This document shows positions 15,258 to 25,130 of a stretch of 36,767 nucleotides of DNA, piece by piece. The notes below the pieces were generated by a model. It was not told the origin of the DNA, did no database searches, and saw nothing but the letters and a program-made list of their open reading frames with translations. Every line of letters begins with the position of its first letter. Within the stretch, counting starts at the first letter, position 1. Source of the DNA: Chitinophagaceae bacterium (GTDB lineage: Bacteria > Bacteroidota > Bacteroidia > Chitinophagales > Chitinophagaceae); NCBI GenBank assembly GCA_025929635.1, contig JAICPX010000003.1, forward strand, positions 1 to 36,767, in the 5' to 3' direction. The translations under genes and the position numbers were made by a program.

Positions 15258-16055
15258 ATGTCAAAAAGAATTGCGATCATTGGTGGAGGAAACCTGGGAG
15301 CTGCCATTGCAGAAGGCTTAATTCAAAGTGAGTTTAGTCGCCCTGTTGAAATTTCTATCACAAGAAGAAACCCGGCGATATTGAGTCGGTTTGCAGAGCA
15401 AGGGTCATTGGTGCATAGTGATAATAAGAAAGCAGTAAAGGCTGCCGAGATAATCATTCTTGCAGTAAAGCCATACAATTTTGACGACATTATCAATGAA
15501 ATAAAAACTTCCCTTGATCCAAAGAAACATGTTATTGTCTCCGTGATCACCGGTGTATGGATAGAGCAAATACAAAAGGCCATTGGAAAACCTGTGCCCG
15601 TGATCCGTGCGATGCCAAATACCGCTATTGCCATCCAGCAAAGCATGACATGTCTTGCACACGCCGGGGCGTCGGCAGCACAAATAAGTTTCATCAGGCA
15701 ATTATTCGATCAATTGGGAAGAACGGTAATGATCGACGAAAAATTGATGGATGCTGCTACGGTACTTGGGGCATGTGGTACTGCTTATGCGATGCGTTAC
15801 ATCCGTGCAAATATCCAGGGCGGAATTGAAATTGGATTTGATGCCGCCACCGCTACATTGATCGCGGCCCAAACCGTCAAAGGCGCTGCACAGTTACTTC
15901 TTGAAAAAGGAAATCATCCTGAAACAGAGATCGACAAAGTAACCACTCCAAAAGGTTGCACAATTGCCGGACTAAACGAAATGGAACACCAGGGTTTTAG
16001 TTCTTCTCTTATCCGGGGTGTTGTTGCCAGTTATAATAAGATCGCAAAGGATTAA
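15258..16055 (+). CDS. proC: Pyrroline-5-carboxylate reductase
   Basis: ProC performs the last step of proline synthesis, reducing pyrroline-5-carboxylate with NAD(P)H. The 265 residues carry the N-terminal dinucleotide-binding motif IIGGGNLGAAIAEGL, the VKPYNF segment, the conserved VIRAMPNTAIAIQQSMT block, and the C-terminal substrate region TTPKGCTIAGLNEME (usual family form TSPGGTT). The ATG at 15258 is directly followed by the Rossmann strand, as is normal. It lies downstream of the hldD terminator and upstream of heptad array D. Confidence 0.95.
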   Translation: MSKRIAIIGGGNLGAAIAEGLIQSEFSRPVEISITRRNPAILSRFAEQGSLVHSDNKKAVKAAEIIILAVKPYNFDDIINEIKTSLDPKKHVIVSVITGVWIEQIQKAIGKPVPVIRAMPNTAIAIQQSMTCLAHAGASAAQISFIRQLFDQLGRTVMIDEKLMDAATVLGACGTAYAMRYIRANIQGGIEIGFDAATATLIAAQTVKGAAQLLLEKGNHPETEIDKVTTPKGCTIAGLNEMEHQGFSSSLIRGVVASYNKIAKD

Positions 16056-16065
16056 GTTCAATTCA

Positions 16066-16167
16066 CAATCGGCAGTCATCAGTCTGCAATCATCAGTCTG
16101 CAGGTTTACAACTAACAATTTCTAAACGTTTACGTTACATTGTGTAGACTGCGGACTGGCGACTGCC
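16066..16167. repeat. Heptad array D (unit CAGTCNN), inverted arms
   Basis: Left arm from 16066: CAATCGG, CAGTCAT, CAGTCTG, CAATCAT, CAGTCTG, CAGGTTT in perfect 7-nt phase. Right arm 16145-16165 reads on the minus strand CAGTCGC, CAGTCCG, CAGTCTA. The arms are 37 nt apart. It starts 10 nt after the proC stop. In each unit the first five bases are nearly fixed and the last two vary. Confidence 0.8.
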
Positions 16168-16360
16168 ACGGTTTTCCACAATAAAAGCCAAGGCAACCTA
16201 TTGGTTAAAAAAAACGATGACTTAATTACTTCCGCCCGGAAGAATTTTTTTAATGCCCTCCCTTCGGGTCAGACAATTACATATTTGTTTCAAGCAATCA
16301 TTTGCCTGTTAAGCAGCTTCCACCAGGGGCTATTGTTTAACTGATTAAACTGTAATCATT
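16168..16360. other. Intergenic region with a weak terminator
   Basis: No gene is seen here. CTTCC and GGAAG at 16229-16242 form a 5-bp stem with a GCCC loop, followed by seven T at 16245-16251: a weak intrinsic terminator for the proC side. CATATTTG at about 16280 is one base from TAnnTTTG and could be the -7 element of the next gene, but the -33 element is not convincing. Confidence 0.4.
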
Positions 16361-17776
16361 ATGAAAAAAAACAGACAGGCTCTGCCAGGCCGAAGAATTT
16401 TATTTTTTGCTGTAACCATTTTCATCACCAGCTGTTTATCTTTCCTTGGATGTAAAAAAGATGTGATTCCCTCTGCAGAAGAAGAGATAGCCACTGTGGC
16501 GGCGATGGCTAAAATGAAAAATGTGGATCTGGATCTGGTTGCTGACGGATTTGTTTCACCGATCGGAATGGTACCGATACCTGATAACACGGGTCGTTTG
16601 GTCGTCATTGACCAAATCGGGAAGCTATGGATACTTGATGCCAACGGTAATAAACTAGCCACTCCATTTATTGACCTTACAAGCCGGATGCAACCGTTGA
16701 ATCCTGGTTTTGATGAAAGGGGTTTGCTGGGTGTTGCTTTTCATCCGGAATACGCAAGTAATGGAAGGCTTTTTATTTATTACAATGCTCCGCCAAGAGC
16801 AGGAGGGCCAACGCCAACAACGACATGGAATAACCTGGCAAGGTTCTCTGAATTCAGCGTCTCTTCCAATCCGAATGTTGTTGACATGAGTTCTGAACGG
16901 ACATTTCTTGAAATAGATGATCCGCAGGGGAATCATAACGGAGGTTCCTTAATCTTTGGCGGGGATGGGTACCTGTACATATCAATCGGCGATGGCGGTG
17001 CAGCTAACGATTTGGCACCGGGTCATGTGGAAGATTGGTATGCTGCCAATGGAGGTGGAAACGGGCAGGATGTTGAGCAGAATTTATGGGGAAGCATCTT
17101 GCGTCTTGACATGGATGGAGCAATGCCTTACGGTGTTCCTGCCGATAATCCTTTTGTAGGAAAGACAGGCTTTGATGAGATCTATGCATACGGTTTCAGA
17201 AATCCATACAGGATGTCATTTGATATGGGTGGTTCAAAAAGGTTATTTGTAGGTGATGCCGGACAGGTTTTATGGGAGGAAGTAAGCGTGGTAGAAAAGG
17301 GCGGTAACTATGGCTGGAACGTAAAGGAAGGGACGCATTGTTTCGATGCTGAAGCTCCTTCAACAATACCCGCCGATTGCCCGACTGTAGATAACTTTGG
17401 TAATCGCCTTATTGACCCCGTTATTGAAATGATGAATGCCGCCAACCCTGCGCCCGGAAGCGTCAAATCTCTTACTGTTATTGGTGGCCATGTATATCGT
17501 GGAAAAGATCTGCATGGCTTGAAAGGCGACTATCTATTTGGGAGTTTCTCAAGATCATTTGCTGGACCGCAAGGCGAGATCTTTGTGGCGAAACCCTCAG
17601 GACCTGGTCTCTGGCCTTTCGAAAAACTATCACTGGTAAGTTTTCCTGATCATCTGGGAGCATTCGTAAAAGGTTTTGGACAAGATCTGAATGGAGAAAT
17701 ATATGTAACTACATCTACTGTCCTGGGACCATCGGGAACAACTGGTAAAGTGTATAAAATAGTTCCGGCACCGTAA
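16361..17776 (+). CDS. PQQ-dependent sugar dehydrogenase-like lipoprotein
   Basis: This 471-residue protein begins with a lipoprotein signal ending CLSFLGC (Cys31). The rest is a six-bladed beta-propeller of the soluble glucose/sorbosone dehydrogenase (GSDH) type: LVADGFVSPIGMVPIPD, LLGVAFHPEYASNGRLFIYY, NHNGGSLIFGGDGYLYISIGDGG, YAYGFRNPYRMSFD and GGNYGWNVKEG are family hallmarks. Such proteins oxidise aldose sugars with PQQ and calcium, but many relatives have no proven PQQ activity. It is probably anchored in the outer membrane facing the periplasm or outside. A strong terminator follows. No electron-acceptor gene is nearby. Confidence 0.88.
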   Translation: MKKNRQALPGRRILFFAVTIFITSCLSFLGCKKDVIPSAEEEIATVAAMAKMKNVDLDLVADGFVSPIGMVPIPDNTGRLVVIDQIGKLWILDANGNKLATPFIDLTSRMQPLNPGFDERGLLGVAFHPEYASNGRLFIYYNAPPRAGGPTPTTTWNNLARFSEFSVSSNPNVVDMSSERTFLEIDDPQGNHNGGSLIFGGDGYLYISIGDGGAANDLAPGHVEDWYAANGGGNGQDVEQNLWGSILRLDMDGAMPYGVPADNPFVGKTGFDEIYAYGFRNPYRMSFDMGGSKRLFVGDAGQVLWEEVSVVEKGGNYGWNVKEGTHCFDAEAPSTIPADCPTVDNFGNRLIDPVIEMMNAANPAPGSVKSLTVIGGHVYRGKDLHGLKGDYLFGSFSRSFAGPQGEIFVAKPSGPGLWPFEKLSLVSFPDHLGAFVKGFGQDLNGEIYVTTSTVLGPSGTTGKVYKIVPAP

Positions 17777-17785
17777 TATAATTGT

Positions 17786-17825
17786 CATAAAAAAGAAGCA
17801 GTTAAAAGACTGCTTCTTTTTTATG
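17786..17825 (+). terminator. Strong bidirectional intrinsic terminator
   Basis: A perfect 17-bp stem (17786-17802 with 17809-17825) with a 6-nt loop has six A on one flank and six T on the other, so it can stop transcription on both strands. It lies 10 nt after the sugar-dehydrogenase stop codon and about 100 nt beyond the stop of the small basic protein on the minus strand. Confidence 0.9.
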
Positions 17826-17926
17826 TTTACCAACTTCTGACTCACAATTAAGATATTGTGCCAGTCTGCGCAGCGTATCATTGAAACGTAAGATCTTGCA
17901 GTAATTCTTCCACTCAAATCTCTTTA

Positions 17927-18133
17927 TTATACCATCATTGTCGGTATTGCCGTTTTCTTCTGACGCGGTTTGGCCACTCTTTTTTTAACTGCCTTCGATT
18001 GTTTGGATTTCACAGCTTTTGCTGTTGTTGTTTTTGTTTTCTTTTTTTTCTTAAAAAGTTTTCTAATAAATAGAAAGATGCCCGCCCCAGCTACTGTTAG
18101 CCCTGATTTTATTAAAGATCCTGCTAGTGTCAT
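17927..18133 (-). CDS. Small basic single-helix membrane protein
   Basis: With the start at 18133 the product has 68 residues: one hydrophobic helix (LAGSLIKSGLTVAGAGIFLFIRKLF) and then a tail made almost entirely of Lys, Arg, Thr and Ala (for example KKKKKTKTTT and KKRVAKPRQKK). A start at 18160 would add nine residues. The tail resembles DNA-binding histone-H1-like tails or rRNA-binding tails, but no family is recognised. A membrane anchor with a cationic tail could bind nucleic acid or acidic lipids; this is inference. The gene is isolated between the bidirectional terminator and the amidohydrolase. Confidence 0.5.
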   Translation of the reverse strand: MTLAGSLIKSGLTVAGAGIFLFIRKLFKKKKKTKTTTAKAVKSKQSKAVKKRVAKPRQKKTAIPTMMV

Positions 18134-18207
18134 AGTATGTATTTTTTTGATATAAAACAATTAATATACCAGTAATACATCGTTGGCGAAACGTTCTTAT
18201 TAAATAT

Positions 18208-19500
18208 TTAAAATCCAGAAGCTTGCTGTTTATACACAAGACCATCTTTCATCACAAAAACTATTTTTGCAAAAACCTGTGAGTCTTTTAAAGGATCTCC
18301 ATCAACGGCTACTATGTCGGCAAGTTTACCCACTTCAATACTGCCTATTTGATCTTTCAGCCCTAAGAGTTCAGCAGCGCTTAAAGTGGCTGCTTTTATT
18401 GCTTCCATTGCCGGCATACCGGAATCGATCATATAAACAAATTCTCTCCAGTTTTGTCCATGTTTAAAAACTCCCGCATCTGTTCCGAATGCAATTTTTA
18501 CTCCTGCCTTGTATGCTTTTGCAAAAGTGAATTTTATTTGTGCGCCGATCACTCTTGCTTTTGCAGCAACTATTTCGGGATAGTAGCCAGCTTTCTTTGC
18601 CGAATCGGCAACAGATTCACCGGCTGTGATCGTGGGCACATACCATGTTCCGTATTTCTTAAAGAGTTCAATTGTTTCATCATCCATCAATGTACCATGT
18701 TCAATTGAATTTACCCCTGCACGAATCGCTCTTTTCATTCCTTCAGCCCCGTGTGCATGAGCCGCTACAGTAAACCCATAATCTTGTGCAGTCTCAACGA
18801 TCGCTTTTATTTCGGCTTCTGTGAATTGCGGATTCTGCCCGCTCTTAGCCATGCTCAACACGCCACCGGTAGCCGTTATTTTTATAAGATCAGAACCATC
18901 TTTGTAGCGCTGTCTTACCGCCTTCTTTCCATCTTCTTCGCTATTTACCACACCCACGTCAGGTCCGGGATCTCCCATCAGGTCTTTTCGATAGCCATTT
19001 GTTGGATCAGCGTGACCACCGGTTGTACCAATTGATTTACCTGATGTAAGAATTCTTGGACCCTTTACCTGTCCTTTGTTGATCGCATTGCGCAAAGAAA
19101 TATTTACACCGCTACCACCAAGATCTCTTACCGTGGTGAAACCAGCCATCAATGTTTTTTCTGCAAGCGGAACCGAGTTAAAAGCCAGGTCAGATGGATT
19201 CAATGTGAAGCGATCTAAATATGCAGTCGGGCTGGTTTCACCTTCCAGGTGAACATGACAGTCAATCCAGCCGGGCGTGACCGTTTTGGTTTTAAGATCG
19301 ATCGTTTTATCATTTGTGCCAGCCTTGCTAAAACCATTTTCAATTGCAATAATTTTATTTTTCTCCACTACGATGGTCATGTTCTTCTTTGGTTCGTTTG
19401 AAACGCCATCTATTAAAGTACCGCACCAGATATGTGTTTTTTGTGAAAATAGATTGAATCCAATCAGGCTAAGGAGCAAAACAAAAAATGACTTTCTCAT
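18208..19500 (-). CDS. Secreted amidohydrolase (imidazolonepropionase-like)
   Basis: 430 residues with a signal peptide (MRKSFFVLLLSLIGFNLFSQ). The mature part is an amidohydrolase-superfamily TIM barrel: first metal-binding strand TPGWIDCHVHLEGE, then VAAHAHGAEGMKRAIRAGVNSIEHGT with the histidine ligands, and IAFGTDAGVF with the catalytic aspartate. The ending GSIEVGKLADIVAVDGDPLKD is the usual C-terminal beta-sandwich signature. Secreted relatives are prolidase- or dipeptidase-like metal hydrolases, so a periplasmic amide or peptide hydrolase is likely; the substrate is unknown. Its first 32 nt overlap the tail of the decayed methyltransferase gene on the same strand. Confidence 0.9.
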   Translation of the reverse strand: MRKSFFVLLLSLIGFNLFSQKTHIWCGTLIDGVSNEPKKNMTIVVEKNKIIAIENGFSKAGTNDKTIDLKTKTVTPGWIDCHVHLEGETSPTAYLDRFTLNPSDLAFNSVPLAEKTLMAGFTTVRDLGGSGVNISLRNAINKGQVKGPRILTSGKSIGTTGGHADPTNGYRKDLMGDPGPDVGVVNSEEDGKKAVRQRYKDGSDLIKITATGGVLSMAKSGQNPQFTEAEIKAIVETAQDYGFTVAAHAHGAEGMKRAIRAGVNSIEHGTLMDDETIELFKKYGTWYVPTITAGESVADSAKKAGYYPEIVAAKARVIGAQIKFTFAKAYKAGVKIAFGTDAGVFKHGQNWREFVYMIDSGMPAMEAIKAATLSAAELLGLKDQIGSIEVGKLADIVAVDGDPLKDSQVFAKIVFVMKDGLVYKQQASGF

Positions 19501-20247
19501 ATTTATTAATTGATGAAGTAATAAATATAAGAAAAGAAAGGTTGAATCCGGATAGATTGATTGCTTTTAAGCACCGGGCAATTCTGAAAGTAAAGACCTT
19601 TCGCACAGGAATTTTTTGACAATAGTTAAATTCCAGTCTATTTATATATTCGAATCCATTTTCTGCAAAGAAGGCAATCATTTCTTCATTATTCAACATT
19701 GTTAGATCACAAAAGCCATGTAATTTGCCCCGGGGCCTCTTTGATAATGCTTCATCAACGTAAAGGTTCCCACCGGTTTTTAATTTCTTTTTAACGTCTG
19801 CAGGCATTTCAGTCTGATAAGTAAACTCATGAAAGCTGTTAATAATAATGAGTTTGTCAAATGTGTTTTCAGGAAGTGATGTTGATCTCACATCCCCAGG
19901 TACAAGTTCATAGATGCACGACATCGGTTTACCCCGGAGTTTTGCGCAATAATTCCAGGCAAAATCTGTATGCGCTCAATTACATTTTGTTGTATCAACG
20001 TCTTCCAAATAAAAACTGATGCCAGCTGTCGCTGCGGCACAAGCAGGTTCCCAATCGCCACAACGGGCACCAACACCCGCCACGGATTGCACCGCTTTTA
20101 ATTGGTAAAAATCCAGTTCAAGCTGTTTGATCCTGAATAAATGAGCCAGGAAAGATCCGCACTCCCTTTAAAAAGTTTGCATTTTTTGGGCAGTGCCTGT
20201 GTAAAAAAGAAAATGAAAGCTGCGATGAAAGCGGGTTTGCTTGATAT
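19469..20247 (-). pseudogene. Decayed SAM-dependent methyltransferase with signal peptide
   Basis: The best-preserved part (19924-19469) encodes a class I methyltransferase C-terminal half: FDKLIIINSFHEFTYQTEM, LKTGGNLYVDEALSKRP, and NGFEYINRLEFNYCQKIPVRKVF. In the same frame upstream, an in-frame TGA at 19978-19976 interrupts YLEDVDTTKCN and AHTDFAWNYCAKLRGKP; before it lie the motif I-like SVAGVGARCGDWEPA and IKQLELDFYQLK. Further upstream the reading shifts frame near 20143-20152 to a signal-peptide-like segment (AFIAAFIFFFTQAL) and KLFKGSADLS. One stop and one frameshift therefore break an otherwise recognisable gene. The natural stop also seems lost, since the frame runs into the amidohydrolase start. 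Sequencing error could explain one lesion but hardly all. Confidence 0.7.
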
Positions 20248-20416
20248 GAAATAATAGTTTTGGTTTTTTTCCACAATCCTGAGGTTTGGGTTTTTCAATA
20301 ACGGAAAATCCGCTTAGTTTTGCATGACCTCCCGGATATATTTCCTTCCGCTTGGTCAAAATGTAGTGGCTGACTGATCTCACAGAAAATTTATTGTTTA
20401 ATAGAATTGGCGCAGT

Positions 20417-20435
20417 ATCCCGACTGAGTCGGGAT
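20417..20435 (+). other. Perfect hairpin in the pyrG leader
   Basis: ATCCCGAC and GTCGGGAT pair perfectly (8 bp) around TGA, 38 nt before the pyrG ATG. No T-run follows directly, though TTTTTT occurs 13 nt later. It may be an RNA leader structure or the remnant of a short palindromic repeat. Confidence 0.5.
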
Positions 20436-20469
20436 CTGGCAAATAATATTTTTTAAAAAAGGAACTTAA

Positions 20470-22122
<1,653 letters not shown>

Positions 22123-22123
22123 T

Positions 22124-22183
22124 CGGTCAGCAGTCTGCAGCCGACAGTCCCCAGGCCGGCAACCGGCAGTCCGCAGCTGTCAT
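22124..22183 (+). repeat. Heptad array E, left arm (unit CAGTCNN)
   Basis: From 22131 the 7-nt units run CAGTCTG, CAGCCGA, CAGTCCC, CAGGCCG, GCAACCG, then an 8-nt unit GCAGTCCG and CAGCTGT. It starts immediately after the pyrG stop. An 18-nt stretch (GCCGGCAACCGGCAGTCC, 22155-22172) recurs exactly, inverted, in the right arm. Confidence 0.8.
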
Positions 22184-22193
22184 TTAACGCAGC

Positions 22194-22421
22194 GTGCACA
22201 CACATTGCCGAAGCGTTCAGAAAAAGAAAATATCCGCGCATTTTCCAAGTAAGCTATCAGACTCCGACGCCGGAAACACCAGGACAGATGTATGGTTGGA
22301 TCTTTCATTTTCCTGCAGGTATAATTGTGACTTCGAATACCTGGAATTAACAAATGATCAGCAGGATGAAGTTGGGCGATTGATTTGGAATATCATTAAG
22401 AACCCAGAAAAATACCTGTAA
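22194..22421 (+). pseudogene. Possible gene remnant between the arms of array E
   Basis: The 250 nt between the two array arms contain protein-like pieces in two frames. One frame, ending at TAA near 22349, reads HIAEAFRKRKYPRIFQVS and then MYGWIFHFPAGIIVTSNTWN. The other ends at 22421 with YLELTNDQQDEVGRLIWNI followed by IKNPEKYL. Joined by a frameshift they could be one small soluble protein, but neither has a clear start and no family is recognised. It may be a degraded gene or non-coding RNA. The reading is uncertain. Confidence 0.25.
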
Positions 22422-22433
22422 ACAGATTCGCGC

Positions 22434-22482
22434 TTCCCGACTCGGGACTGCCGGTTGCCGGCTGACTGCCGACTGCAGATTG
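22434..22482 (-). repeat. Heptad array E, right arm
   Basis: Read on the minus strand from 22482: CAATCTG, CAGTCGG, CAGTCAG, CCGGCAA, then an 8-nt unit and CCCGAGT. The 18-nt stretch at 22445-22462 is the exact reverse complement of 22155-22172, 272 nt away. The arm ends 7 nt before the yidC -7 element. Confidence 0.8.
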
Positions 22483-22489
22483 AAACACC

Positions 22490-22497
22490 TATCTTTG
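22490..22497 (+). promoter_or_regulatory. yidC -7 promoter element
   Basis: TATCTTTG matches TAnnTTTG exactly, 22 nt before the yidC ATG. The position for a -33 element lies in the right arm of array E, where no TTG is found. Confidence 0.5.
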
Positions 22498-22519
22498 CCC
22501 ACTCCAAATTTTTGAGTAC

Positions 22520-24370
22520 ATGAAGTTTGATCGCAACACCGTCATAGGGTTCGTATTATTAGCACTGCTGTTTTTCGGCCTTTTTTATTTTAATAGCCAG
22601 GAGCAGCAAAGATTGGCGAAGAACAATGAGATTGAAAGGAAAAATAAGGCGATGCAGGCGGATTCAATTGCAAAAGCTAACCAATCAAAACCAAAGATTG
22701 ACACCACAAATCGTCCTGAGCAAGTCCAGGCCCCTATTGCAGCCGGACAATTCCAAAAAGCAAAAACCGGTACTGAAAAAATTGATACACTTGAAAACGA
22801 TCTTGTAAAAATTGGATTTACCAACAAAGGCGGACAGATAAAATGGGTTGAACTTAAGAAATTCAAAAACCAGGATCAGCAACTGGTAAAGCTGGCATCA
22901 AGTCCTTTTGATAAGATCGACTATAAAATAAAAGGCGATTCAGGACAAGGAACCAGCAACATCACGGATTTTTATTTTACTACAGCGAACATAAGCAAAG
23001 CCGATTCGGCTCAAAGGATCAGTTTCACCCTGGGTGATAGCCTGGGCCGGGCAATTACTCATGAATTCATCTTAAAAAAAGATGAATACATGATCGATTT
23101 CAATATCAGGGCGGCCAGAGCAAATAGTTTTTTTGACAATGAAACACTAAACCTGCAATGGCAATACAGGGCGATGAAGCAGGAACAGGACATGTCATAT
23201 GAAAGAACGAATTCTCAAATGGGGTATGTGATGGATGATGAGTTTGATTACTTCACTATTGGTCGTCGTAATGAAGTCAGGTTCGATAAACCCGTTGAAT
23301 GGGTGGCGATGCGTCAACGTTTTTTCAATGGAATATTAGTAGCAAAGGATAATTTTTCCGGTGGAATAATAAATTGGACATCCCCGAATGATTCAATTAC
23401 TGTAGTGCAATCAACAGCGGGTTTGCAACATGCGATAAAAGGTGAAGATGTCACCATTCCTTTATCGGTATATTATGGCCCAAGTGATTTTCGCATTTTG
23501 AAAACCTATGATAAACAAATGGGAAAGCTGGTGAATCTTGGCCAGGGTATCTATGCTTTCGTCAGGCCGATTAACAAATTTATCGTTTTGCCTGTATTCG
23601 ATTTTTTCAGCAATCTTGTTGGTAGTTATGGCATTGCCATCCTGTTGCTCACCTTTGTGATCAGGTTATTGATCTCTCCGCTTACTTATACGAGTTATCT
23701 GAGTGGTGCTAAGATGAAGGTGCTTCGGCCGGAGATCGAAAAGTTAAGAGCGAAATTTGGAACTGATCAGCAGGCAATGAGCATGGAACAGATGAAACTT
23801 TTCAGGGAGGCGGGGGTAAATCCATTAGGTGGTTGTATCCCGGCATTGCTACAGATCCCGATCTTCTTTGCATTGTATAGTTTCTTTAATTCCTACGTTG
23901 ATTTACGGGGAGAGAACTTCTTGTGGGCTAAGGACCTGTCTGCGTATGATGCAATTGTTACGTTTGGAGATATACCTATAATAAGCTCAATCTATGGTAA
24001 TCATGTTAGTTTGTTTACAATCACTGCATGTCTCACCAGCTTTCTTATTTCAATTTACAGTATGAGCATGACACCGGATCAAAGTAACCCGGTATTAAAA
24101 TACATGCCGTATATCTTCCCGATATTCCTGTTGTTTATTTTTAACAGCTTGCCCGCTGCCCTCACCTGGTACTATACAGTATCCAATCTCGTTACCCTGG
24201 TTCTTCAGTTTGTGATATTGAATTATATCATCGACCATGATAAGATCCTGGCAAAAATGGAAGAAAACAGGAAAAAGCCAAAAGCAAAATCAAAATGGCA
24301 GGAGCGCTTTGAGCAAATGCAGGAGCAGCAAAAAAAACTCAAAGAAATGCAAGCCAAAGGCAAGCGTTGA
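22520..24370 (+). CDS. yidC: Membrane protein insertase YidC
   Basis: YidC inserts and folds inner-membrane proteins, alone or with SecYEG. The 616 residues start with an uncleaved transmembrane helix (VIGFVLLALLFFGLFYF, about 9-25) and a charged linker. The large periplasmic domain (about 85-350) follows, then the conserved insertase core: YGIAILLLTFVIRLLISPLTY, FREAGVNPLGGCIPALLQIPIFFALYSFF with its hydrophilic-groove region, and two further helices near residues 490-580. The arginine in the FVIRLLISP helix corresponds to the groove arginine of the family. The C-terminus is very basic (KKPKAKSKWQERFEQMQ), fitting ribosome contact. It follows pyrG with array E in between. Confidence 0.97.
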   Translation: MKFDRNTVIGFVLLALLFFGLFYFNSQEQQRLAKNNEIERKNKAMQADSIAKANQSKPKIDTTNRPEQVQAPIAAGQFQKAKTGTEKIDTLENDLVKIGFTNKGGQIKWVELKKFKNQDQQLVKLASSPFDKIDYKIKGDSGQGTSNITDFYFTTANISKADSAQRISFTLGDSLGRAITHEFILKKDEYMIDFNIRAARANSFFDNETLNLQWQYRAMKQEQDMSYERTNSQMGYVMDDEFDYFTIGRRNEVRFDKPVEWVAMRQRFFNGILVAKDNFSGGIINWTSPNDSITVVQSTAGLQHAIKGEDVTIPLSVYYGPSDFRILKTYDKQMGKLVNLGQGIYAFVRPINKFIVLPVFDFFSNLVGSYGIAILLLTFVIRLLISPLTYTSYLSGAKMKVLRPEIEKLRAKFGTDQQAMSMEQMKLFREAGVNPLGGCIPALLQIPIFFALYSFFNSYVDLRGENFLWAKDLSAYDAIVTFGDIPIISSIYGNHVSLFTITACLTSFLISIYSMSMTPDQSNPVLKYMPYIFPIFLLFIFNSLPAALTWYYTVSNLVTLVLQFVILNYIIDHDKILAKMEENRKKPKAKSKWQERFEQMQEQQKKLKEMQAKGKR

Positions 24371-24461
24371 TTTGTTAAATCAATTTATTTGTTAACAAGC
24401 CTTTACAAACCGGTACAACTATTTGGTTAACTTGGCACGTCTTTTTAGTACTTTTAAACCA

Positions 24462-25127
24462 ATGAAAAAGATCAAATCGTTTGTTGCTATAGCAGGCCTT
24501 TTATGGGTAGTTAATGGACATGCCCAGAAAAGGATCACTGAAGGGACTATTTCCTATGATATTGTTGTGCAGACAGGTAATGATAATCCATCTATTGCCG
24601 ATATGTTCAACGGTGCTACCAGTATTGTTTATTTAAAAGGGTATCAAACAAGATTTGAACGGGTGAGTTCATTGGGAGTGGAGTCAACTATTGTTGATGG
24701 AAAAACCGGGAACATTACGGTATTGAAAGAATATGGCGAGCAGAAATATATGATCACGATGACGCCTCAGAACTGGAAAGAGGCGAACAGGAAGTATGAA
24801 GGAATTGTTTTTAAGTATGAAGAGGAGTATAAAACAATTGCTGATTACAAATGCCAAAAGGCAATTGGCACCATGAAAGACGGGACTTCCATCACTGTTT
24901 ATTTTACAAAGGACCTGGTTGCCAATAACAGGGAATTTGAATATGCGTATAAATCTCTGCCCGGCCTTGCAATGGAATTTGAAACCACGATCGGGAATTT
25001 GAAAGTAACCTATACGGTTTCAAAGATCAATTTTGGTATCGTCCCTGCAACAAAATTTGAACTTCCCAAATCAGGATTCAGAGTGATGACCTATGAAGAG
25101 AGTAATGCGGCGGCAAAAAATCAATGA
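24462..25127 (+). CDS. GLPGLI family secreted protein
   Basis: With the ATG at 24462 the 221-residue product begins with a clear signal peptide (MKKIKSFVAIAGLLWVVNGHAQ); an upstream in-frame start at 24423 would bury it, so I rejected that. The body is predicted beta-rich and ends with the family hallmark YKSLPGLAMEFET (GLPGLI-type motif), preceded by DYKCQKAIGTMKDGTSITVYFTKDL. The family is common in Bacteroidota and its role is unknown; proteins are probably periplasmic or outer-membrane associated. It lies 91 nt after yidC and converges with the next gene, with only 3 nt between their stop codons. Confidence 0.88.
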   Translation: MKKIKSFVAIAGLLWVVNGHAQKRITEGTISYDIVVQTGNDNPSIADMFNGATSIVYLKGYQTRFERVSSLGVESTIVDGKTGNITVLKEYGEQKYMITMTPQNWKEANRKYEGIVFKYEEEYKTIADYKCQKAIGTMKDGTSITVYFTKDLVANNREFEYAYKSLPGLAMEFETTIGNLKVTYTVSKINFGIVPATKFELPKSGFRVMTYEESNAAAKNQ

Positions 25128-25130
25128 TGA

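Noticed and set aside
17630-17917. 95-residue minus-strand frame crossing the end of the sugar-dehydrogenase gene
   Set aside because: It lies mostly antisense to that gene and passes through the 17-bp terminator stem.
20098-20383. Two overlapping minus-strand frames upstream of the broken methyltransferase as separate small genes
   Set aside because: Their protein-like parts are better explained as the signal-peptide end of the frameshifted methyltransferase.
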